Positions 57,410 through 64,000 of a DNA stretch of 64,000 nt are shown here, one piece after another. How positions within the stretch are numbered: position 1 is the first letter of the stretch; every line of letters begins with the position of its first letter. The translations under genes and the position numbers were made by a program. Source of the DNA: Ectobacillus sp. JY-23 (GTDB lineage Bacteria > Bacillota > Bacilli > Bacillales > Bacillaceae_G); the NCBI RefSeq assembly GCF_023022965.1, contig NZ_CP095462.1:248001-312000 (forward strand), in the 5' to 3' direction. Below the pieces are notes generated by a model, which saw only the letters and a program-made list of their open reading frames with translations, had not been told where the DNA came from and did no database searches.

Positions 57410-58525
57410 TTATGGGATGTTTCTGAACAATAAATCACTTACTTTTTGAGCTGCTTCTTTTTGCATCCCTTTCACCACATGTGAATAAGTGTTAAGTGTA
57501 ATGCTCACATTTGTATGTCCTAGCCGTTCGGCTACTACTTTTGGGTGTACACCAGCTCTCAGCATAAGAGTAGCATGTGTGTGCCTTAAATCATGAAAGC
57601 GAATGCGAGGTAACTTGGACTCCTTCACATATGCAGACCATAAACTCCAAAGGCTTTCATTATGCAGTATTTTACCAGTTGTTGTGCAACAAACTAAATC
57701 TAAATCGTAATATGCAGACCCTTGACGCATTTTCTCTTTCAAGACTCGAACACGATGCTCTTTCAAGGCAATAAGAGTATTGGCGTCCAAATCAATAGAT
57801 CGCTGAGAGGATGCTGTTTTTGCAGTAGCCAGCAGCTTATTTTGTGCTGACAGTGTTTGGCGAATTGATATTGTCCCTTGATCAAAGTCGATATCCTGCC
57901 AACGAAGTCCTAATATTTCACTGCGACGCATGCCAGTTGTTACAGCTAATAAAAATACGATATAGTATCTACTCTTCTTAACTATATCTAAAAAGTGTTG
58001 TACCTGTTTTTCGTCCCATACTGTTACGGAACGCTTTTCCTCTTTTGGTTTTTCTACACGTAAAGCTGGATTATCTCTGAGATATTTAAAATTAACCGCT
58101 TGGTCTAGCACGCCTTTTAGTATCTTGTGTACTTTGTTCACGGTTGCAGGAGAATGAGTTTGCGCCATCTCGTTATAAAGTTTTTGGATGTGAGATGGCT
58201 TTAATTTTTCTAATGTCACTGCGCCTATTTTTGGTGTAATATAGGTTTGTGCATAACGTCTATAGAGTTCGTAGGAGCTCTCTTTTAAATTCATCTTCTT
58301 ACCTTCTAACCATAAGTCGATGAAAGCACTCAGTTTTTCTTTTGAAGGCTCCAAATAGGAGCCTTCTTCTATTTCTGTTAAGACTTTGTTCAAAGCAGCC
58401 TGCGCATCTTTCTGGCGCTTAAAACCACCTTTGTTTTTTTGTTTACGTTTACCAGTCACTTCGTCATATCCAATATCAACGACATACGTCCATGTTTTTC
58501 CTCGTTTATATAAATGTCCTTTCAT
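57410..58525 (-). CDS. int: phage tyrosine integrase
   Basis: A 371-residue tyrosine recombinase of the Int family. It has an N-terminal AP2-like arm-binding domain (HLYKRGKTWTYVVDIGYDEV), a SAM-like core-binding domain (residues about 60-160) and a catalytic domain with Arg in VTTGMRRSEILGLRWQDIDF, HxxR in RFHDLRHTHATLMLRAGVHP, His in ERLGHTNVSITLN and the nucleophile Tyr in NTYSHV. It integrates and excises the prophage. Its start overlaps the stop of the ImmA-like gene (ATGA type, 4 bp). Confidence 0.93.
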   Translation of the reverse strand: MKGHLYKRGKTWTYVVDIGYDEVTGKRKQKNKGGFKRQKDAQAALNKVLTEIEEGSYLEPSKEKLSAFIDLWLEGKKMNLKESSYELYRRYAQTYITPKIGAVTLEKLKPSHIQKLYNEMAQTHSPATVNKVHKILKGVLDQAVNFKYLRDNPALRVEKPKEEKRSVTVWDEKQVQHFLDIVKKSRYYIVFLLAVTTGMRRSEILGLRWQDIDFDQGTISIRQTLSAQNKLLATAKTASSQRSIDLDANTLIALKEHRVRVLKEKMRQGSAYYDLDLVCCTTTGKILHNESLWSLWSAYVKESKLPRIRFHDLRHTHATLMLRAGVHPKVVAERLGHTNVSITLNTYSHVVKGMQKEAAQKVSDLLFRNIP

Positions 58526-59010
58526 GCTGTATACTCCTTTATTGCCATTCTATTGCGAATTTGATTTAGTCGCTCTTTACACAGCCTTGGAGTTACTTTA
58601 AACATTTCGGACATATCAGCAATGATGTCTCGATTATTTTCAAGACGAATATATTGTAGCATATGTATTGGAATAGCTGCGCACTTGGTAAAACGTACCG
58701 CATCCCATTCTTGTAGCTGGCGGAAGGATTCTGGCATAATACCTTGGTTGCCATAATGCCGTAGCATGTGGCATAACTCATGAAAGAACACTTCACGCTG
58801 CTTTTGTGGAGAAAGTCGCTCATCAAGTACAATGATTTGGATAAAGTCGTTATCAATGCGATAGGACTCTGTCCGTTCGCGAAGCAATAGGACATTACAC
58901 TGATCTGCGATGTAATCAATATTTAAGTCTTTAGGTTGTTTTACTCCAATACGTTTATAGAAGGCTGTTATCCAGTCCTCCAGTGGAGTAGTAGGGAAGT
59001 ATAAGTGCAA
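58522..59010 (-). CDS. ImmA/IrrE-family metallopeptidase
   Basis: A 162-residue protein with a zinc peptidase motif HELCHMLRHYG (HExxH, residues about 93-97) and an IrrE-like fold: FYKRIGVKQPKDLNIDYIAD, RIDNDFIQIIVLDERLSPQK, FRQLQEWDAVRFTKCAAIPI, and a C-terminal helix-turn-helix-like segment (SEMFKVTPRLCKERLNQIR). In ICEBs1 and phi105, ImmA cleaves the repressor on induction. Here it should target the cI-like protein encoded 1.3 kb upstream. TTG 59010 is chosen because AAGGAG is eight bases away; ATG 59016 is only two bases from it. Confidence 0.85.
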   Translation of the reverse strand: MHLYFPTTPLEDWITAFYKRIGVKQPKDLNIDYIADQCNVLLLRERTESYRIDNDFIQIIVLDERLSPQKQREVFFHELCHMLRHYGNQGIMPESFRQLQEWDAVRFTKCAAIPIHMLQYIRLENNRDIIADMSEMFKVTPRLCKERLNQIRNRMAIKEYTA

Positions 59011-59150
59011 GAACATCACTCCTTTTATATAAATTAGAACGTATGTTCTTATTTTAATATAAAAATAAAACCCCGAAAAGGGGCTTTTGGAAAATATTGA
59101 TGTTTGGCTAAAAAGAATTGATTGAGCTTATAAAGAATTATAGAATGACA

Positions 59151-59179
59151 TTGATAATTTTATGTGCATAACATATACT
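59151..59179 (+). promoter_or_regulatory. promoter of the small RNA
   Basis: TTGATA (59151-59156), exactly 17 bp, then TATACT (59174-59179). This is a near-consensus sigma-A promoter, pointing into the structured RNA, with no protein gene on that strand downstream. Confidence 0.7.
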
Positions 59180-59185
59180 GAGAAT

Positions 59186-59260
59186 AGAAATAGTATTACT
59201 GGGCCGGGTGCTCCCCTCTGGGGTGCAGATAGACATAAATGTCGCCTGAGGCCCTTTTTT
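59186..59260 (+). ncRNA. structured small RNA next to the DUF3800 gene
   Basis: About 75 nt from the promoter to a T-run. The outer stem GGGCC/GGCCC (59201-59205 with 59250-59254) encloses a GC-rich hairpin (GCTCCCC TCT GGGGTGC) and a second hairpin (GACATAAATGTC), forming a three-way junction. The following TTTTTT makes the outer stem a terminator. It ends exactly at the 3' end of the convergent DUF3800 gene. Several candidate structured RNA motifs named DUF3800-I, -II and so on have been reported beside DUF3800 genes; this one fits that association. Function unknown. Confidence 0.65.
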
Positions 59261-60005
59261 ATTTTTTCCATTCATTACAATTTGAATAGCCATATCCTAT
59301 AATGTCTCCTGTTTCCGTAGCATAAAAACGCTTCTGTAAAATCTTAGAGAAAGTTCTGTCTTTACTTTCCAGTGATCTCCACATTGCTCCAGCTACTATA
59401 TCTGCAAGTTGAGCCCCTATTGTATATCTAGATACTACAACGTTTATGGTTGGAGAAAAAACAGTTGTATCAAAGTTGCGGAACACAGTATTATCCGAAA
59501 GAGCCTCTTTATAAGCTTTGAAAATTACTTCATCTTGATGTTTATCTTTTGTATCTATGAACACAATGATTGGCTCATGAATTTTATTTACAAAGAGAAA
59601 AGAATTAATAAGATACAGCAAGTGTTGGAAGTTTAGCTTGTAAATGGAATGTTTGTCCTTAGCTACATTATTAGTATAAGTAACATATTTGTTTTGCCCG
59701 CAAGCAAATAGTATACAATCACTTTCGGCGAGACAATTATATATTTCATTACGGTATAAAGAAATGTTTTCTTTATGTTCAGGTTTGAATGATTGTTTTT
59801 TTAAACTATACTTTATTTCCATAAAAACATCTTTGAAGTATTTGGCTTTAATATCATGGAACTTATTTTCTAAAGACTCTAGGCTTGTAGGCTTTAATAA
59901 TACACCACCTAGAACAAAATAAAGAGTATTTCCCCCGTCAGTACTTGGTTCTTTATCTTTTTTTAAAGTGTTAGTTCCAGCATCATCAATATATAGTAGG
60001 TACAT
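59259..60005 (-). CDS. DUF3800-domain protein
   Basis: A 248-residue protein with the DUF3800 hallmarks: N-terminal MYLLYIDDAGTN (in place of the usual YIDESG), GNTLYFVLGGVLLKPTSLES, PIIVFIDTKDKHQDEVIFKA and the C-terminal TIGAQLADIVAGAMWRSLES. The Asp residues in these segments resemble an RNase H-like active site. DUF3800 proteins occur in phages and mobile islands with unknown function. Its start lies 3 bp after the zinc-ribbon gene stop; no strong ribosome binding site is seen, so translation is probably coupled. It is convergent with the structured RNA. Confidence 0.8.
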   Translation of the reverse strand: MYLLYIDDAGTNTLKKDKEPSTDGGNTLYFVLGGVLLKPTSLESLENKFHDIKAKYFKDVFMEIKYSLKKQSFKPEHKENISLYRNEIYNCLAESDCILFACGQNKYVTYTNNVAKDKHSIYKLNFQHLLYLINSFLFVNKIHEPIIVFIDTKDKHQDEVIFKAYKEALSDNTVFRNFDTTVFSPTINVVVSRYTIGAQLADIVAGAMWRSLESKDRTFSKILQKRFYATETGDIIGYGYSNCNEWKK

Positions 60006-60008
60006 ATA

Positions 60009-60296
60009 TTAAAAAGGTAAATCATCATCAGATATATCAATCATGCCGGGGGTTCTTCTTTTAGAACTTACCAAATCTGCTTTTAAAAAGTGTGATTCAC
60101 TTCCACAATAGGGGCAATAAGCTGCTTCAGGTGGAATTTTTCTTCCACAATGTCCATAGTTAGTGCAATTGTTAACTAAAGGATAACCACAGTGTATGCA
60201 ATGTGTCATATCCACATCATCTATAAAACGATTTGTTTCCCTACAATGCAGGCATTTAATTAAATGTCCATTTTTGTCAGTTTCAAAATTACACAT
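60009..60296 (-). CDS. double zinc-ribbon protein
   Basis: A 95-residue protein with four Cys-X2-Cys units: IKCLHCRETN, MTHCIHCGYPLVNNCTNYG, HCGRKIPP and AYCPYCGSES. This makes two zinc ribbons in tandem, followed by a polar tail ending in ISDDDLPF, which resembles the acidic C-terminal tip of SSB-like proteins. ATG 60296 has AAAGGGGG upstream. It forms a two-gene unit with the DUF3800 gene, and so may be its partner or adaptor. Confidence 0.7.
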   Translation of the reverse strand: MCNFETDKNGHLIKCLHCRETNRFIDDVDMTHCIHCGYPLVNNCTNYGHCGRKIPPEAAYCPYCGSESHFLKADLVSSKRRTPGMIDISDDDLPF

Positions 60297-60310
60297 CAAT
60301 CATTCCCCCT

Positions 60311-60697
60311 TTATTTTTCCTGTTTTCTTTTCCTCTCCATCGCCTTATGCAGCACATAATCAAAGTGCTTCTTCAATTCCTCCACGTCCTCAGGTGATAG
60401 GTTTTTCCATTTATCTATGTCAAAGAAGCTCATGCTGGTGATTCCTAGTTTTTCTATGTAGGCTGTGATTTCGGCTAGGGAGTCGTAAGGTTTATTCTCG
60501 TCGTCTCCTGCAATTATATAGTTAACAGGTACGTCATATTTTTTTGCCAACCTCTTGATACTTTCAAGAGGAGGCTCATTACGTCCTTGTTCGTAGTAAC
60601 CGTAGCCACTTTCTGAAATCCCTAAGAAGTCAGCAACATCTTTTTGCGTGAGTTTGTGTTTCTTTCTCAATTCCCTTAAACGATCTTTAAGTTCCAT
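60311..60697 (-). CDS. cI-like phage repressor (XRE family)
   Basis: A 128-residue protein with an N-terminal XRE helix-turn-helix (LRELRKKHKLTQKDVADFLG, ISESGYGYYEQGRNEPPLES) and a C-terminal part with KNLSPEDVEELKKHFDYVLH, similar to ImmR/Xre-type repressors of ICEBs1-like and phi105-like elements. It should hold lysogeny and be cut by the ImmA-like peptidase. ATG 60697 has AAAGGAG upstream; 15 earlier codons are excluded. It is divergent from the cro-like gene, with operators between them. Confidence 0.87.
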   Translation of the reverse strand: MELKDRLRELRKKHKLTQKDVADFLGISESGYGYYEQGRNEPPLESIKRLAKKYDVPVNYIIAGDDENKPYDSLAEITAYIEKLGITSMSFFDIDKWKNLSPEDVEELKKHFDYVLHKAMERKRKQEK

Positions 60698-60739
60698 AAT
60701 AACTCCTTTCCGTGCAATACTGTTCTTCCAACTATTATA

Positions 60740-61101
60740 CAACTTCCAGTTGGGTATCTGAAAATAAAACGAATAAAAACAATAAAAAGTTGTTAAAATG
60801 TATTTACAAACAACAAAAAGTTGGGTAATATTAAGACAACAAAAAGTTGGGAGGTGTTGAAAGGAGAATGATTAAAAAGCGCTTCAAGTTAATCCAACTT
60901 AGAAAAGATGCAAATTTGTTTCAAAAAGACGTAGTATATCGTCTTGAATCTCAATATGGGATCTCTATAACAGAAAGCTATTATGGCATGATTGAACAAG
61001 GAGTTCGTACTCCGAGCTTAGAAATTGCACTGGCTATATCAAAAGTATTCGACAAAAGCCCTGAATATATTTTTTTTGGGGATTAACACAACAAAAAGTT
61101 G
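60740..61101. promoter_or_regulatory. five repressor operators, CAAC-N5-GTTG
   Basis: CAACTTCCAGTTG (60740-60752), CAATAAAAAGTTG (60780-60792), CAACAAAAAGTTG (60811-60823), CAACAAAAAGTTG (60837-60849) and CAACAAAAAGTTG (61089-61101). All have the CAAC/GTTG two-fold arms with a 5-bp centre. Four lie in the cI-cro control region. The fifth lies between cro and the next gene. The last three are identical. Confidence 0.75.
60868..61086 (+). CDS. Cro-like phage regulator (XRE family)
   Basis: A 72-residue protein made of one helix-turn-helix domain (FKLIQLRKDANLFQKDVVYR, GISITESYYGMIEQGVRTPS, LEIALAISKVFDKSPEYIFF). It is the first gene of the divergent early operon and so a Cro-type regulator. 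ATG 60868 has GAAAGGAG upstream; seven earlier codons that include an operator are excluded. Operator four lies 20 bp upstream of the start. Confidence 0.83.
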   Translation: MIKKRFKLIQLRKDANLFQKDVVYRLESQYGISITESYYGMIEQGVRTPSLEIALAISKVFDKSPEYIFFGD

Positions 61102-61111
61102 GGGTGATAGT

Positions 61112-61411
61112 GTGAACATTGACCAAATTATTGAAGAAAAAGTACGAAACGCAGTAAGTGAAGCTATCCAGCCTCTTGTCCAGCTGCTTGAACAAGCTAG
61201 TATGTCCAATCAAAAGCCAACGCTGACATTAGAAGAAGCAGGTTCGATACTTGGAGCTGGCATGAACACCATGTATGAATTAGTTCGGACACCAGACTTT
61301 CCGTGTTTAAAAGTAGGTAACAAATGGATGGTGTTACATCAAGAACTACACCAATGGATGCGGCAACGTGCCAGAAAGGGTGAAGGACATGGTGATAGAG
61401 AGTACCACTAA
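61112..61411 (+). CDS. excisionase-like HTH protein
   Basis: A 99-residue protein with a helical N-terminal part (NIDQIIEEKVRNAVSEAIQP, LVQLLEQASM) and a C-terminal MerR/excisionase-type winged helix (LTLEEAGSILGAGMNTMYEL, VRTPDFPCLKVGNKWMV, HQELHQWMRQR). These are usual in phage early regions as Xis or helper proteins. GTG 61112 has GGGGTGATA upstream, just after operator five. The open frame upstream is not used. It overlaps the next small gene. Confidence 0.72.
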   Translation: MNIDQIIEEKVRNAVSEAIQPLVQLLEQASMSNQKPTLTLEEAGSILGAGMNTMYELVRTPDFPCLKVGNKWMVLHQELHQWMRQRARKGEGHGDREYH

Positions 61412-61547
61412 CCTATTGATACTTATGGTGCTGTTAGTGATGGGGGTTGGGATTATGGCATTTGTTATGGAAGCAATCAAGGTGTTAATTGACGATCACG
61501 ATCGCTTAGAAGAAGAAAACAGGAAGTTGAAGTTGAGGAAGAGATAG
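61389..61547 (+). CDS. small single-TM phage protein
   Basis: A 52-residue frame with an ATG overlapping the end of the previous gene. It reads a short polar start, a TM helix (LLILMVLLVMGVGIMAFVME), and a charged coiled-coil tail (DDHDRLEEENRKLKLRKR). The overlap and TM-plus-coil layout suggest a real small early phage gene. Function unknown. Confidence 0.5.
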   Translation: MVIESTTNLLILMVLLVMGVGIMAFVMEAIKVLIDDHDRLEEENRKLKLRKR

Positions 61548-61565
61548 AAAGGGGGTGATAAACCA

Positions 61566-61787
61566 ATGTTTTATGTAAAAGCGCAAATCAATACGCAAGT
61601 CGAAATCACGATTGATCTGTATGAGGATGAAATTTTCACACGGTGTGCGGATTGCAGAGTTGAACACCAGGTGGATACAGAGACATTAATCAATGTACTA
61701 AGAGAAGGGTGCCTTGCTTCTACATCCATCTATTGCAAAGTTTGCTCCGCTAAATTAATCGCTGAAAACGAGGAGGGAAACGAATGA
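61566..61787 (+). CDS. small phage protein with zinc-ribbon-like cysteines
   Basis: A 73-residue protein with Cys-X2-Cys near residue 27 (TRCADCRVEHQVD) and Cys-X2-Cys near residue 58 (IYCKVCSAKLI), probably one zinc site. The N-terminus is beta-rich (FYVKAQINTQVEITIDLYED). GAAAGGGGGTGATAAACC precedes the ATG. Its stop overlaps the antirepressor ATG. Function unknown. Confidence 0.65.
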   Translation: MFYVKAQINTQVEITIDLYEDEIFTRCADCRVEHQVDTETLINVLREGCLASTSIYCKVCSAKLIAENEEGNE

Positions 61788-62575
61788 TGAATTCACTCAA
61801 GGTAGTAGCAAATGAAATGCTTCCGGTTTATGAAAATGAGAATGGAGAAAAGCTCGTGGATGCTCGGGAATTGCATGAGCAACTAATGGTCAGCACTCGT
61901 TTTAACGATTGGATTACTCGGATGATTAGTAATTATGGGTTTACAGAGGGTGAAGACTTTTACTCATTTTTGAGTAAAACCACTGGCAGACCATCAACAG
62001 AATATCTACTCACGATGGATACTGCAAAAGAAATTGCTATGGTCCAAAACAATGAAACTGGCCGCGTGGTTCGGAAGTACTTTATCAAAATTGAAAAGCA
62101 AGCTAAACAGCAACCACAAACACAGGCGGAGATGCTTCTGTTATATGCACAACAAATGGTTGAGCAAGAACGTAAAGTACAACAACTCACACAAAAAGTA
62201 GAAGAGACTGAACGCAAGGTCGAAGGTATAAGCGAAATCGTCGCCCTTAACTCCACAGATTGGAGGAAAGATACCACAGCAATCCTGAATAAAATCGCAT
62301 TTAAAACAGGTGGATTTGACCAATACGGCAATATTCGAAACGAAAGCTATGAACTACTGGAACAACGAGCCAATGCAAATCTTGGCATCCGCGTCACAAA
62401 CAAGAAAAAGAAAATGGCGCTGGAAGGTGTGGCCAAATCAAAAGTCGATAAGGTTTCCAAATTGGATGTCATTGATGATGACAAACGCCTGCTTGAGATT
62501 TACTTAGCGGTCGTGAAAGAAATGGCGATTCGGTACGGTATTGATTACAGCCGTATAAAGGAGGAAAGTGCATGA
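61784..62575 (+). CDS. phage antirepressor (AntA/AntB plus ORF6C domains)
   Basis: A 263-residue protein. The N-terminal AntA/AntB-type domain reads NGEKLVDARELHEQLMVSTR, FNDWITRMISNYGFTEGEDF and PSTEYLLTMDTAKEIAMVQN; a central coiled coil follows (QQMVEQERKVQQLTQKVEET); the C-terminal ORF6C-like domain has STDWRKDTTAILNKIAFKTG and YELLEQRANANLGIRVTNKK. Antirepressors bind the repressor to help induction. GAGGAGGGAAACGA lies upstream. It overlaps both neighbours by 4 bp, in a tight early operon. Confidence 0.87.
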   Translation: MMNSLKVVANEMLPVYENENGEKLVDARELHEQLMVSTRFNDWITRMISNYGFTEGEDFYSFLSKTTGRPSTEYLLTMDTAKEIAMVQNNETGRVVRKYFIKIEKQAKQQPQTQAEMLLLYAQQMVEQERKVQQLTQKVEETERKVEGISEIVALNSTDWRKDTTAILNKIAFKTGGFDQYGNIRNESYELLEQRANANLGIRVTNKKKKMALEGVAKSKVDKVSKLDVIDDDKRLLEIYLAVVKEMAIRYGIDYSRIKEESA

Positions 62576-62940
62576 TTAGCACAATCAAACGTTATACGCT
62601 CAGTCAGCAAGTAGCGTCTACTGACCTTGAGTGCGCACTATCACTACAAAGCTATATCGCACATTGCAACAACTGGTTGCTGAGCACGATGAACCTAGCC
62701 AACCCACAGGAAGCTGACGAACAATTTAGGTTTTGGAAACTTGAACAGCTAAGGGCTGAAATTGAATTGTTTGAGCTAAAAGAAAAGTTTGTTCAGAAAC
62801 AAGCTGAGCAACAAAAGGTATCAGCTTTGCTACAAGATTTAGCAAACCGGGGTTTACATAGCGTAGCGCATGTCATCAGAGAAGCGCAGATGCGCGGTGA
62901 GCAAGAGTATCTGCAGCTCATAGCACTTGAAGGGAGGTGA
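62572..62940 (+). CDS. phage early protein of unknown function
   Basis: A 122-residue helical protein (LSQQVASTDLECALSLQSYI, NWLLSTMNLANPQEADEQFR, RAEIELFELKEKFVQKQAEQ, LQDLANRGLHSVAHVIREAQ). No motif recognised. It overlaps the antirepressor stop by 4 bp, with AAGGAGGAAAGTGC upstream, and is read as part of the same operon. Confidence 0.6.
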   Translation: MISTIKRYTLSQQVASTDLECALSLQSYIAHCNNWLLSTMNLANPQEADEQFRFWKLEQLRAEIELFELKEKFVQKQAEQQKVSALLQDLANRGLHSVAHVIREAQMRGEQEYLQLIALEGR

Positions 62941-62945
62941 GATAA

Positions 62946-63128
62946 GTGCAAGAGACACCTAAACGAAAAGAATTGCTAAAACGATTAAGTCGTTTTCGGA
63001 CTGTGCCTGGTCATGGTCGACACATCTCGAAAAAAACAGATGAAGAACTAGAGGTGTTTGTGAATTTGTTGGAATCCATGTTTAAACGAGGATCTAGTAA
63101 GGCTAAGGAGAGTGATACAAATGATTGA
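62946..63128 (+). CDS. small phage protein of unknown function
   Basis: A 60-residue basic protein (KRKELLKRLSRFRTVPGHGR, HISKKTDEELEVFVNLLESM) starting from GTG with GGGAGGTGAG upstream. It may bind nucleic acid through its Arg/Lys-rich N-terminal half, but this is a guess from composition. It overlaps the next gene by 8 bp. Confidence 0.5.
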   Translation: MQETPKRKELLKRLSRFRTVPGHGRHISKKTDEELEVFVNLLESMFKRGSSKAKESDTND

Positions 63129-63312
63129 GAACGGCATGACACTTCATAACGAGTATGACAGCTGTAAGAAAGACTTCAATGATTACTGCACAATCTGCGA
63201 TGGTGAGATTTATCACGGCATGAAGTATTACCAGATGGGGACTATCTTGATTTGCGAAGAATGCACACATCGGGTTTTAGAAATTGCCCTTGTGAGAGTG
63301 GCAGGAGAATAA
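63121..63312 (+). CDS. small phage zinc-finger-like protein
   Basis: A 63-residue protein with Cys in DYCTICDGEIYHGMKYYQMG and Cys in LICEECTHRVLE, i.e. two Cys-X2-Cys units about 20 residues apart, probably one zinc site. ATG 63121 has AAGGAGAG upstream; the GTG at 63112 lies in that site. It lies in the early operon. Function unknown. Confidence 0.6.
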   Translation: MIENGMTLHNEYDSCKKDFNDYCTICDGEIYHGMKYYQMGTILICEECTHRVLEIALVRVAGE

Positions 63313-63386
63313 AAAAGAACCCATTGGGGTGGGTTCTAGTGAAAAAGATTTCGGAATCAGTTTACCACAGAAAGAGAGGAAAAACC

Positions 63387-64000
63387 ATGCAAGCAAAAGT
63401 TTTGGTAAACACGCTTAATATGGATCGTGAAACGTGGTTAGCAATGCGGTCCAAAGGGATTGGGGGCTCAGATGTAGCTGCTCTTGCAGGATTAAGTAAA
63501 TGGAAATCACCAGTGCAAGTGTATCTTGAAAAAACAGGCTTGTTACAAAAAGAAGATGTACAAAGTGATGCTGCGTATTTTGGCAACATCTTGGAAGACA
63601 TAGTGGCAAAGGAATTCAGCTTACGAACTGGTTTAAAAGTCCAACGCCGTAATGCTATTCTGCAACATCCTGAGTATCCTTGGATGCTCGCTAACGTGGA
63701 CAGGCTCATTGTAGGGGAAAGAGTTGGTCTCGAGTGCAAAACCACCTCTGAATACAACAAGAAGGAATGGGAGGGCGATGAAATCCCTGCAGCTTATCTT
63801 TTGCAGTGTCAGCACTATATGGCGGTGACTGGCTATGAAGCATGGTGGATTGCTGTCCTGATTGGTGGGAACAAGTTCGTGTACAAAAAAGTGGAGCGTG
63901 ACGAGGATATCATTCATTACATCACCACTATTGAAAAAGACTTTTGGCAAGAGCACGTGGAGAAACAAGAGCCTCCAATGTTTGATGGTACAGAAGCATC
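63387..64000 (+). CDS. YqaJ-type phage recombination nuclease, cut by the window end
   Basis: A frame open from the ATG at 63387 (GAGAGGAAAAACC upstream) to the window end, so only about 204 codons are seen. The sequence has MRSKGIGGSDVAALAGLSKW, FGNILEDIVAKEFSLRTGLK, WMLANVDRLIVGERVGLECK and LLQCQHYMAVTGYEAWWIAV. This is the YqaJ/lambda-exonuclease order: E-D at the start, D in NVDRL, then ExK (LECKTTS) as the active site. It resects DNA ends for phage recombination with an annealing protein that should follow. Confidence 0.9.
   Translation, partial: MQAKVLVNTLNMDRETWLAMRSKGIGGSDVAALAGLSKWKSPVQVYLEKTGLLQKEDVQSDAAYFGNILEDIVAKEFSLRTGLKVQRRNAILQHPEYPWMLANVDRLIVGERVGLECKTTSEYNKKEWEGDEIPAAYLLQCQHYMAVTGYEAWWIAVLIGGNKFVYKKVERDEDIIHYITTIEKDFWQEHVEKQEPPMFDGTEA

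Noticed and set aside
59201-59260. Structured RNA as a simple terminator for the ImmA or DUF3800 genes
   Set aside because: Both flanking genes are on the minus strand, but the T-run is on the plus strand. There is a promoter for the plus strand 20 bp upstream, so a separate small RNA explains it better.
60740-61101. Repeated ACAACAAAAAGTTGGG string as a possible CRISPR or iteron array
   Set aside because: Units are too few, irregularly spaced and two-fold symmetric; position between cI and cro fits operators better. No rep gene is nearby.
1-64000. tRNA, rRNA or known riboswitch genes
   Set aside because: I looked for cloverleaf-like GGTTCGAATCC-type arms, rRNA landmarks and T-box/SAM-type leaders by eye and saw none. 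A covariance-model scan would be needed to be sure.

Overview
The window looks like a chromosome segment of a low-GC, endospore-forming Bacillaceae, probably close to the Bacillus cereus group or a neighbouring genus. Support comes from a gerA-type germination operon, strong AGGAGG-like ribosome binding sites, frequent ATGA gene overlaps, TatA/TatC, ThyA, a DHFR, EcsAB, DegV and IadA, and AT-rich intergenic DNA with many U-tailed hairpins. No rRNA, tRNA or CRISPR array was seen. Species assignment is inference.

Region 1 (1-31.4 kb) is an accessory patchwork of mostly single genes and small operons. It starts with decayed small genes, then holds a divergent EamA exporter/MocR-type regulator pair, a HelD-like RNA polymerase recycling ATPase, a NUDIX hydrolase with a suspicious 5-bp duplication near its start, an SDR, an MFS transporter, a FusB/FusC-type EF-G-binding protein, a FAD/Rieske oxidoreductase, a serine hydrolase, an S66 carboxypeptidase, a 2H phosphoesterase overlapping a DUF402/APH(6)-like kinase fusion, two ABC exporters and an IS1182-type insertion sequence. 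The IS sits in a duplicated 22-bp palindrome, and its transposase is in two frames joined by an A AAA AAG slippery site. Copies of a GC-rich interspersed repeat of about 200 bp lie between genes here and at 48.8 kb.

Region 2 (31.9-37.8 kb) is a tightly overlapping operon that resembles the mating channel of a Gram-positive type IV secretion system: RHH protein, VirB2-like pilin, PrgI/TcpE/VirB3-like protein, VirB4 N-terminal-like protein, VirB4 ATPase, two-domain cell-wall hydrolase, VirB8-like and VirB6/TrbL-like proteins. No relaxase, coupling protein or integrase is visible nearby. A non-autonomous IS200/IS605-type element of about 420 bp, keeping a TnpB-type right-end RNA scaffold, has inserted between the virB8-like and virB6-like genes.

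Region 3 (37.9-57 kb) is core-like: EcsAB, GNAT-ThyA, a WYL regulator divergent from a DHFR-family gene and DHFR, a MecA-type lipoprotein PBP, a 3D-domain protein, an azoreductase with a clear promoter/operator, PlsC, isoaspartyl dipeptidase, TatA/TatC, DegV and the GerKA-KB-KC operon. Two 25-codon single-TM microproteins lie on the minus strand, downstream of EcsB and of GerKC.

Region 4 (57.3 kb to the end) is the left end of a prophage that interrupts a metallo-beta-lactamase-fold gene: tyrosine integrase, ImmA/IrrE peptidase, structured small RNA, DUF3800 protein, zinc-ribbon protein, cI-like repressor, a control region with five CAAC-N5-GTTG operators, Cro-like protein, HTH protein, antirepressor, small early genes and a YqaJ-type nuclease cut by the window end. 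The small RNA next to the DUF3800 gene has its own near-consensus promoter, a compact branched fold and a U-tail. It is the most distinctive candidate for an under-described system in this window.
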